Positions 56,112-64,000 of a stretch of 64,000 nucleotides of DNA are shown here, piece by piece (the stretch's first letter is position 1; each line of letters opens with the position of its first letter). The stretch is from the NCBI GenBank assembly GCA_030295235.1, contig AP026172.1, forward strand, positions 186,001-250,000, in the 5' to 3' direction. The DNA comes from Fistulifera solaris (Eukaryota; Bacillariophyta; Bacillariophyceae; Naviculales; Stauroneidaceae). The notes beneath the pieces are model-generated. The model ran no database searches and was not told the DNA's origin. It was given only the letters and a program-made list of their open reading frames with translations. Position numbers and translations under genes: made by a program.

Positions 56112-57910
56112 TTAAGTGCTACTTTGAGGCTGCTCTAGTTCCCGAGTCTCAGTTTCCCCACGAGTCGAAGAATCTTGATCTGCGTGAGCAACCGGATTTT
56201 CAGTGGCAGCTGTCGTTTCTTCGGCTTCAGCGTTGGGCGATTCCTGGTCGACATTCTCGTTTTCCATGGATTGCTCTACAGAGTCAGAGACTCGAATGCT
56301 GTCAAGGTAGATCTCATAGAAGCGTCGCGCTCCTTCCTTATTTCCTAACGCAGCTTCCAACGAACCTCGCAAATAAGGATCAATTGTTTGTGAATACATC
56401 GATTTGAACTTCGCTGCTGCTTCGCGCAGCTGAGCGGCTTCTCCGCGAAAGCCAGGTTTCAGCACAGCTCGTTCATTGTCCATAAGTTCCTTTTTAATTT
56501 CGGCTAGAAGGCTCTCCAAAGTACTTCGCAATTGACCGAAAATACCAGGTAACAGGCAGCGTCGTAGTTCGTTTAAACCCATCAGTATCGCATTCACGAA
56601 CCGTGCCAGCGGTGGAAAGGCGAGCAACGCACGCGGTGGCGCCAATGGGCCACCCAATTCTGGCAAAGAGTCGAGTGCCTGATCGGCTTCCATTGCCTCA
56701 AGGGATTGACTCACCAATGGCGATGCTACCCCGGCATCTCGACAAATTCGCAACGTTTCTCGCAATTGCTCGAATCCTTGCGTCCAAATGGAATCCACCA
56801 ACGAAAGCATTTTGGGTTCAAACACTTCGGGCAACCGAGCGGTAAAATCCGCGCCTAATCGACCCATAGAATTGGCAAAGAACACAGACGCTTCGAGTGC
56901 ATCTCTCAAGGAGGCCGAATCCTCCATGCGCGACAATTCCAAACGGAGCAAATCCATGAAGGAACGCACGCGCCGTGCTATCCACATACTTAACAATGAC
57001 ACCGAATCGCGTGACGACTGTGTTTGTGCACGAAATATTGCATTGTACTGCGTCGCCACTTCAAACACGCTGTTCACGTCGTCATTGCGTGAGAAAATTT
57101 TTAAAAAAAGACTGACAAGACAACCATGACGCACTTACCGAGTTCGGTATCGCTCGATCGCGTCCAACAACTGCTCATTCATCGAAGGACTGTTTCCCCG
57201 AGACATGACTTCGGTCGATTTGGTCTCCAACCACGCATCACGAGCTTCCAGAAAGTCCACTTGCAAGCGCATTTCCATGCTGGCGTGCACGCGCTCAATG
57301 TTAATGTCCGATCGACGTTCCAAATCAATCGAATTCAAGCGTCGCAGTGCAGTCACAATTTCCAAACATTGCGGCATGGTGACCGATACTTTCATACGCT
57401 GCAGCAAATGTCGACGGAGATCGTCTTGACGCGAACGAATTTGCGAAATGACCTGTTGCAAAACAGGATTGTGATCGGGATGGTGACGACGTTCCAGCGT
57501 GTTGGCGAAAGAAGCCACTTGCAAAGCCTCGTCGTATAATTCGAACGGACGCAGGCGTCCATGAGTGAAGGCAATTCGAGTAATTCCAACAGTGACGAAT
57601 GCTGCAAGAGCGTCCGACGACGAACGCGATGACGTTCCGACAAGACCGCTAGAGATGTGCTTCCCTCGTCCGAAGACGGATCCAAATGAGCCTGTACGGA
57701 TTCAATCTTTGTATCGATGACTTGTTGAGTGGCATTTAATAATTGTTGAAGAGCTTCTTGCAAAGCCCGACCGCGGCGTTCGACTGCGACAAAGGTCCCC
57801 GCGTACGAGGCACACAGTGATTGGAGTTGCTCCCCCGATGCTTCGAGAGCGGCTGTAGCAGCTTCTCGTTCGTCCAGTTCACTTCCCGCTGATGATAAGA
57901 TATCAGTCAT
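56112..57910 (-). CDS. COG8: Conserved oligomeric Golgi complex subunit 8 (COG8)
   Basis: Exon 1 57910-57139, intron 57138-57070 (69 bp), exon 2 57069-56112; about 576 residues, similar to family length. Characteristic COG8 region: SSLLELLELPSLMDACVRS then LYDEALQVASFANTL, with LYEE/DEAL typical of the family, flanked by long coiled-coil segments. One base seems missing near 57557. The C-terminal 60 residues are acidic and low complexity (EAEETTAATENPVAHAD). COG tethers vesicles within the Golgi. It is divergent from the alkyltransferase gene. Confidence 0.85.
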
Positions 57911-58151
57911 TGTTCATAGAAAATGAGAAAGCAAGAGTTTGAAGGAGATATTACCATTTATAGTCTTTGTTATGATTTCATGTGTTGTGAAGGAGCCCGC
58001 AAATTACAAACACCCGCAACGGCAACCAACTTTCACTACAAAGGTTAATGTTACAAAAAGTTGGCTACGCAATTCGATTTCGACAACCCTTCAACTAAAA
58101 TTCTTAGCCGACCTGACGGCATTTTTGATAAAACTCATTCATTACAAAAGT

Positions 58152-58215
58152 TGCTAAGATAGCTGCATGCTACTTGCGTAATTTGAGCTAGCATTGTTTG
58201 GAGAACAGGCGGATG
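58152..58215. repeat. Degenerate direct repeat, copy 1
   Basis: Shares ATAGCTGCATNCTNC...TATTTGAGCTAGCATTG..GGAGAACAGGCGG with the stretch at 58321-58384, with several differences, spaced 169 bp. Confidence 0.4.
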
Positions 58216-58239
58216 TTAAGCCTCAGTGATGACATTAAT

Positions 58240-58290
58240 TCATGACTGGATGCAGTCGTGGTTTCCTAGGCCCCACACTTCGTTCTATAC
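58240..58290 (+). repeat. Dispersed CATGACTG element, copy 4
   Basis: CATGACTGGATGCAGTCGTG is followed about 12 bases later by CCCCACACTTCG. It is the most diverged of the four copies. Confidence 0.4.
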
Positions 58291-58320
58291 AAAGTAGCTC
58301 GCACATTCTTTACGAATGAT

Positions 58321-58384
58321 GCCAAAATAGCTGCATACTGCGTATGTATTTAAGCTCTATTGCTAGGAGAACGGGTGGAAGATA
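58321..58384. repeat. Degenerate direct repeat, copy 2
   Basis: The second copy of the 58152-58215 repeat; ATAGCTGCATACTGC...TTTAAGCTCTATTGCTAGGAGAACGGGTGG. Confidence 0.4.
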
Positions 58385-58705
58385 GTGTGCATGGACTCAG
58401 ATTCCGATGTCGATGGGACCCTGATTTTGTTCATTATTCATTATCGATCACATCCATTTGGGGGTCTACAGGGCTGAAATTAGATTGTAGCTTTCTCCAG
58501 CACTGTTGATGGATAGCACATACTAGTAATCGACTTAAATTTTGTCATTCAAACAGGAAAAGATGAAAGGCGCAACGGTTCGAAAGGCTACGGTACCTGG
58601 TACTTGTACGTGGATTCCACGTTGGCCTCGTAGGGAAAGTATCGCCAAAGGGACACCCGGATATTGGTCGTTTTTCGTTGCAATGAAAACAAAAAGCTGT
58701 CACAA

Positions 58706-59317
58706 ATGGCAAAGACACAAATCTATCGACAATTCACGTACCCACGAAACCAAAATATGTTGCTGAAATCTAACATTTGCTTTCAAACGAAGGTCAAAGA
58801 CGGATCGGCGGTTCCGGTCCATTACGGATCTTGTACAACTCCATTTGGAGAGGCGACTCTTTTTGGGATCATCAACACGCTTTGTGTGGCTTGCACCAGG
58901 GTGATCCGCATCAAGCAATGCAAATAGCTCAGAACCAATGGAGTCTCGTGCCGCAAGGAAAGTCGAATTCAGCAACGGCATCCCAGATCCTAAATGTTAT
59001 TTTAAACGACAGTGTGAGTGAACCCCTGACTGTGCGATTGAAGGGTACTCCGTTCCAAATCAGTGTTTGGAAGGCATTGATGGACGTTCCCTTTGCTGAT
59101 ACATGGACTTACCAACAACTGGCTCGACACATTGGAAAAGAAAAAAGCTGTTCGGGCAGTAGGGACAGCCGTTGGCAAAAATCCGCTCCCGATTGTCATT
59201 CCTTGCCATCGCATCGTTCGTGGCGATGGTTGTATTGGCAACTACAATGGTGGTATAGAACGCAAGCGGAAAATTTTGGACTGGGAAAAAGCAAACATGC
59301 AAAACGCTCTGCAGTGA
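58706..59317 (+). CDS. O6-alkylguanine-DNA alkyltransferase (MGMT/Ogt)
   Basis: About 203 residues. An N-terminal RNase-H-like domain (YGSCTTPFGEATLF, ALCGLHQGD) precedes the C-terminal alkyltransferase domain: LKGTPFQISVWKALMDVPFAD, TYQQLARHIGKEKAVRAVGTAV, then the active-site PCHRIV cysteine and a GDGCIGNYNGGIERKRKIL end. It transfers alkyl groups from guanine O6 to its cysteine. Two single-base breaks lie at T5 near 58861-58865 and in the A6 run near 59145. The gene ends 15 bp from the convergent Nop16 stop. Confidence 0.88.
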
Positions 59318-59332
59318 AAATCTATTATTTAT

Positions 59333-59918
59333 TCACACCAGCGCTTGCTGATCCTCTGGCAATAATTCCTTGATATTGTCGGGGACTTTCAACCGTCTCT
59401 GTTCCGGTGTCAATAGCAAATAACGAGCTCCCAATTTCCTTAATTTCTGTTCTGTATGCTGTAATGTATTGACACGGATATCTCGAAACATGGCAGCATA
59501 ATCATCTCCATGCTTCGCCATGCACTTTTGAATGTATTCTTCTTCGTCCTTGTCGAGCGGATGTTTTTGTCGAAAGGACGGTGCATCGGAATCGGGAATA
59601 TCAAACAATTCAATGATATCCGGGGCTCCCGTAGGTTTCGTTTGTCCCTGCTGATGATTCGGCTTGGCCACCAAACCCAAAGCTTGCAAATTGGCGGCCG
59701 GTGACAAACTCGCATTCCATTTTTCTTTCAATTCTTTCGCGACTTTGGGATTGGGATCCCAGCGTACCCATGATCGGTTCTGTCGTACAAAACATAGCAG
59801 TTGCGTGAGTTACTGAAAACCCATATACTATTATCATTTTCGACCAAGAACACACCTTAAGTTTTGTTCTTCCATAACGACCAGCTCTTCGTTTCTTCGT
59901 GTGTCCGTGTTTGACCAT
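59333..59918 (-). CDS. NOP16: Nop16-like ribosome biogenesis protein
   Basis: Exon 1 59918-59856 (21 codons, MVKHGHTKKRRAGRYGRTKL), intron 59855-59780 (76 bp), exon 2 59779-59333; 169 residues. The basic N-terminus, NRSWVRWDPNPKVAKELKEKW and the C-terminal EEEYIQKCMAKHGDDYAAMFRDI motif fit Nop16, a nucleolar factor of 60S maturation. The frame is intact. It is convergent with the alkyltransferase gene. Confidence 0.8.
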
Positions 59919-60548
59919 TCTGTACAGTTAAACGCTTGTGTCTGATGATGTTGCGCTCTCGAAAAACGGCGTTCTCGAATTGAAAAAAAAGATACTGGAA
60001 TGGGAAACAGAAAAGGGAAGATATATGGTTATTTTGCGTTGTTGTTCCGCAACAAGAACTGCAACAAGAATTTATTGTGTGGTTTTTTTTTCGTGGTGGT
60101 CCACACCGTTTTACTCGTCTGTCATGCGCGCATTCTGTATGTAAACTCGTGTCTCGAAGGTCGCGGAAATGAGAAAGGCCTTCAGAAATGCAACGCGGTG
60201 AGACACAAATGAGATACTCTTATTTTTGGCTCACGATGAAAAATAATGACAATGATCGCAATTAATGTATGAAATAATATGAATAAAACCACATAACAAA
60301 AGGCCAACCTAATTGCATTCCTTAGCCGCCGGTTTAAGTTTCGAACAGGGAAAAGGCGGAGTTTCTTGCGTTTTTTCTCATGGGACCGAACGCCTTTTGC
60401 AGTTGACGTGATGCGAACCCGAACACATGAGTCACTTATTTTTGTTGGACGGGAGGGGTCGACATGTCACCCTCAAAAAAACGATTTCGTCGTTCCACAA
60501 ACGCAATATTATCCAATTTTATAAAGAAACTCTCTATTTCATTCGATC
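59919..60548. other. Divergent intergenic region, Nop16 / ABCG
   Basis: No convincing gene is seen: the 59938 and 60000 plus-strand frames overlap each other and lack homology. It should contain both promoters. Confidence 0.4.
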
Positions 60549-62639
60549 ATGGCCGCCATAACAACCACATCATCAACGGAGAATGATATTGAGGAGGGTG
60601 TCTCGCTTTCGCGACCCAAGTCCTTTACGGATCCATTTGCTCTACGAGAAGGACGAACCCTTGTCTGGACCAATGTCAACATGGTGCTGGTAAGCTTTAA
60701 GGAGAAAGGTGATACAGTATCAATTGTGTTTTCTGAACTTTTGCTAACTACCAATTCATTCTCAACAGAAAGGACTCGGTGAGCATTCCGACCGCACTAT
60801 TCTCGATCACGTTTGGGGAGAAGTTCCACCCCAACAAACTGTCGCAGTTCTCGGACCGTCAGGAGCCGGTAAGACGAGTCTATTGAACGTTTTGGCCGGT
60901 CGTTCGAGCTCCCATGGGCGCATCCATGTCACGGCGGATGTCCGTTGGAACAATTATGCGGTAGAGCCAACAGACATGAACATTCGTCATTCCATTGCAT
61001 TTGTGGCGCAAGAGGATTCTCTGCAAGTAACCGCCACTCCTCGTGAGGCAATTCAGTTCTCGGCAAAGCTTCGTTTGCCTCGATCCACGACGAATGCGGA
61101 ACTCCATCAGTTGACACATCGCATGCTCGAGGAACTCGGCTTAACCAACTGTGCCGACACCATCGTTGGCTCGGAATTAGTCAAAGGAATATCGGGAGGA
61201 GAACGCAAACGAACCAGTGTAGGTGTGGAACTCGTGACCCGACCGGCGGTGCTGTTTCTCGATGAACCCACCAGTGGCTTGGATTCGTTCTCGGCAGTGC
61301 AACTGTGTCAAGTATTGAAAAAGTAGCGGCCGCGGGAGCGTCGGTTTTGTTCACCATTCATCAACCGGCTTCTGAAATTTTCAGTTCGTTTGATGGTGTC
61401 ATACTGATGAATCAAGGTCGTGTTATGTATCAGGGTTCTGTGTCAAATGTGCCAGCTTATTTTGGTCAGCGTGGGTATCCTATTCCTGTCAACCATAATC
61501 CTGCAGACTGGATTATTGTGAGTGTGATCTTTGTGTGTTCTCTTTTCACTAGCTTTGGTCGCGTATCTCATGCCGTTGGTCTTTCAGAATGTCGCGCAAT
61601 CTGCCACTATTGCCGAGCTTCAAACCGCTGGCTTTTTCCCAAACGACGAACGCAAACTGGGTGAGTTACTGGAGCTTGACGACAAGCTGACTGGTCTGGG
61701 ACTCGTGGCAGATCGTAAGACCGACAAACCAGCCGGTGTTGCAACGCAGACACAACTTTTGGTTCTCCGTGAATTAGTGAACCTGAAAAGGAACGCACCG
61801 GTGCTACGTGCTCGACTGGGCCTGGCGTTGTTTATGGGCTTGTTGGGCGGCATCATATTCTTGAACGTTGGAGAAAAAGCACGAGACAACTTTTTGGTGG
61901 TACAAAGTCAGTTTGGTGCGATTGTTATGGTGTTGATTATGAGTATGGTGAGCACCGCCATGCCGACGTTAGTTGCATTTTCTCAAGAACGTCCTGTCTT
62001 TCTCCGGGAATATTCCACCAACCACTACTCGGTCGTCTCCTACTTCATGTCAAGATTGGCGATCGAAACGCTGATTACAGCAATTCAGATTTTTGTTCTT
62101 TGTCTATTGACCTACTACTTGATTGGTATGCAAGGGGGATTTGGTATTTTCTACACTGCAATATTTGCGCTGGCAATGTCAGGCACTGCACTGGGCGTGG
62201 CCGTGGGATGCTCGACTGTGGATCCCAAGATGGCTATTGAACTATTGCCGGTAATGATTGTTCCGCAAATTCTTTTGCCGGCATCTTTGTTCAGATTGAT
62301 TTGATTCCGAAGGTAAGAAAGATAACATAACTTGTCGCATTGCCTCACGATACCCTTTTCACTCATAATCGTTACTTTGTGTAGTTCCTGCGATGGGCCC
62401 GCTATCTGTTTGCCCTTACTTATGCGCTTCGAGTCCTTGTAGTCAACGAGTTCGAAGATTGCGCGTCTGAAGAATTCTCGCAGTTGAATCCGCTCAATTA
62501 TTGTCGTATAGTCCTCGAAAACACCGATTCAGATCCAGACGAGACATGGTGGAACTGGATTGTACTTGTATCTCTGTTCGGCTTTTTCCGTCTTCTCGCC
62601 ATGCGAATTCTTCAAGTGAAAGCAATGAGATACTATTAA
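60549..62639 (+). CDS. ABCG-type (White/Brown) half-transporter
   Basis: Exons 60549-60689, 60769-61517, 61588-62312 and 62385-62639, with introns of 79, 70 and 72 bp; about 623 residues. Order is nucleotide-binding domain then membrane domain, the ABCG arrangement. Walker A GPSGAGKTSLLNVLAG, signature ISGGERKRTSVGVEL, Walker B AVLFLDEPTSGLDSFSA and IHQPASEIFSSFD are seen, then six hydrophobic segments (ALFMGLLGGIIFLNVG; YYLIGMQGGFGIFYTAIFAL). One A is missing in the A5 run 61319-61323 and one T near 62275, both repaired by context. It forms dimers that export lipids, pigments or other hydrophobic substances; the substrate is unknown. Confidence 0.9.
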
Positions 62640-63083
62640 CAATATGTTTGCTACGTATGAGGAAGACAGATTCAGCCTCTCTATTAAGTACTTTTCTTTC
62701 GTCGAAAGTTGTTACCCTCAGCGTGACATGACTCGAGTCCAGTGTGTTCACGAAATACTTCCATGCGTGATATTACCAGGTACGCTAGGTATGACGCAGA
62801 AATGCGATGAGTTGGCCATTCCCGTTGAACAAAAACGGATGATGTGTTCATCACAGTCACCCGAAACGAGAGGATTTGATTGGCTGAAACCGCCATTAAC
62901 AATATAGAATCAGATATAATGTAGAGACTTTTCCGTTCTGACTTCAACGTCATCACCCAACAACATAAGAAAAACCATCCTCTCAAAATCGCGGAAGCAA
63001 ATTGCGTTCATCCTCATCAAAATCAACCATCAACTCACGCCCGTACAAGTACAAGTAGTTATAATCACTAGCCATCCAATACC
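62640..63083. other. Intergenic spacer
   Basis: Lies between the ABCG gene and the RedCAP-like gene, both on the plus strand. A CATGACTCGAGTCCAG stretch near 62728 distantly resembles the dispersed element. Nothing else is seen. Confidence 0.35.
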
Positions 63084-63943
63084 ATGAAACTTCCTGCTGC
63101 CATCTTTTCGCTTCTCCTTCTCAGCCCGGCTCTGGGTTTCGCACCAAATAAGGCTTCGAAAACGTCCACGGCCTTGCAGAATGACTTGTTTAAAGAACCT
63201 AGTGGCGACAAGAAGAGTGAAATGTCCAAGGCACTTCCTTTTGTGAAACGACCGAAACTACTTGATGGAACCCTCGCAGGAGATGTAGGCTTCGAGTAAG
63301 TCTGAAGTTGATTTGGGTGACTTTTGTTTGATACTCTGCCTTCCCTCACTTGGCAGTTCTTCTCCGACAGTCCTTTTGGTTTTGCCGGAAACGACATTCC
63401 CACTCTCGTTTACATGCGGGAGGCTGAGATCAAACACTGCCGCTTGGCCATGCTTGCTGTGGTCGGATGGCCCATTGCTGAGCTTTTTGATAAGCCCATT
63501 GCCGAGACGTTGGGCTTGCCGACTGCTTTGACCAAGTCGGGAGCTTCTCCGTCGGTCCTCAATGGTGGACTTGATCGAATCGATATTGCGTACTGGGTAA
63601 GAAATGAGGGAAAGTGATCATATCAATTACCAATTAATAGGCTTCATCTCACTCGAGCGTTGCTCTTGTTTAGGTTGCCGTTGCTGCTTTGGCCGGAATT
63701 GTCGAGTTGGAGAATGCAAAAGTCAAAGAAGAGAAAGGAAAGAAATACACACCGGGTGACTGCGGATTTGACCCCCTTAACTTATATCCTAAGAGCGACG
63801 CGGATAAGAAAGTAATGCAGACGAAAGAAATTAAGCATGGCCGCGTTGCAATGATGGCCATTTTGGGTTTCGTCGCCCAGGAAGCTCTCTACCGAATCCC
63901 TGTCGTTCAAGAGACGCCAATCTTTTTCAAACCTATTTTCTAA
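63084..63943 (+). CDS. RedCAP-like light-harvesting superfamily protein
   Basis: Exons 63084-63295, 63371-63596 and 63674-63943, with introns of 75 and 77 bp; about 235 residues. The signal peptide ends ALGF-APNK. Three helices: REAEIKHCRLAMLAVVGWP, AGIVELENAK and KEIKHGRVAMMAILGFVAQE; between them GDVGFDPFGFAGNDIP and the PSVLNGGLDRIDIAYW stretch. The last feature and the GDCGFDPLNLYPK repeat fit the RedCAP branch (red-lineage chlorophyll-binding-like proteins) better than ordinary FCPs; I am moderately sure of that. All three helices carry chlorophyll-ligand or turn motifs, so it probably binds pigment. It is the last gene of the window. Confidence 0.8.
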
Positions 63944-64000
63944 TTAATAAAGAATTGCGCAGTATGTCATTTAAATTGCTAATATGTCTAGGTTTTGAAG

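Larger units (their letters stand above)
57911..58705. other. Divergent intergenic region with degenerate repeats
   Basis: Contains dispersed-element copy 4 (58240-58290) and a pair of degenerate 60-base direct repeats (58152-58215 and 58321-58384). Short open frames here (57939, 58542) overlap the repeats and have no domain. It should include the COG8 and alkyltransferase promoters. Confidence 0.45.

Overview
The window is nuclear DNA of a photosynthetic stramenopile, most likely a pennate diatom very close to or identical with Phaeodactylum tricornutum. The evidence is two light-harvesting genes of the fucoxanthin-chlorophyll/RedCAP type, many N-termini made of a signal peptide followed by a diatom-type A-F/S-F cleavage site (plastid import through four membranes), a cytosolic HSP70 ending EEID, short GT-AG introns (about 50-195 bp) and very compact gene spacing. 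No rRNA, tRNA, CRISPR, retroelement or virus-like element was recognised.

Layout. 0.7-12.9 kb is rich in plastid genes: a large repeat protein with recurring SYLD motifs, a phytoene-desaturase-like FAD enzyme, a tubulin-tyrosine-ligase-like ATP-grasp protein, a mitochondrial-carrier-family protein, the plastid stearoyl-ACP desaturase, and a protein joining three internal repeats to a plastid lipid-associated (fibrillin) domain. 13-31 kb holds information and signalling genes: GINS subunit Psf3, a giant PAS-LRR-response-regulator protein, HSP70, a Tim17/22/23 protein, a cGMP-type protein kinase with three cyclic-nucleotide sites, SPO11, a long-chain acyl-CoA synthetase and SKP1. 31-46 kb holds a sirtuin with a ZZ finger, a plastid PheRS alpha chain immediately followed in the same frame by a tRNA-binding-domain protein, a lumenal protein, a HEAT-repeat (karyopherin-like) protein, a PrsW-type membrane protease and an Iojap/RsfS factor. 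46-64 kb holds a Sec14-like protein, ribosomal protein eS1, an FCP, an IMPACT/YigZ protein, presenilin, a SIRT6-like sirtuin, COG8, an O6-alkylguanine-DNA alkyltransferase, Nop16, an ABCG half-transporter and a RedCAP-like protein.

Two intergenic regions (33.04-33.62 kb and 51.24-52.22 kb), each between divergently transcribed genes, contain arrays of a near-palindromic 13-mer built on AGAAATTCT. A second, unrelated short element (CATGACTG...CAGTC...ACACTTTAGCCTA) recurs at four places, and a 301-bp stretch at 47.4-48.0 kb is duplicated exactly.

A technical point governs the annotation: about half of the genes carry single-base frame breaks, mostly inside homopolymers (A5, T7, G5, C7 and so on), and many of the affected genes are conserved or essential. 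These look like uncorrected sequencing errors, so CDS spans below are whole-gene spans that run across introns and across such breaks; the breaks are noted in each entry.
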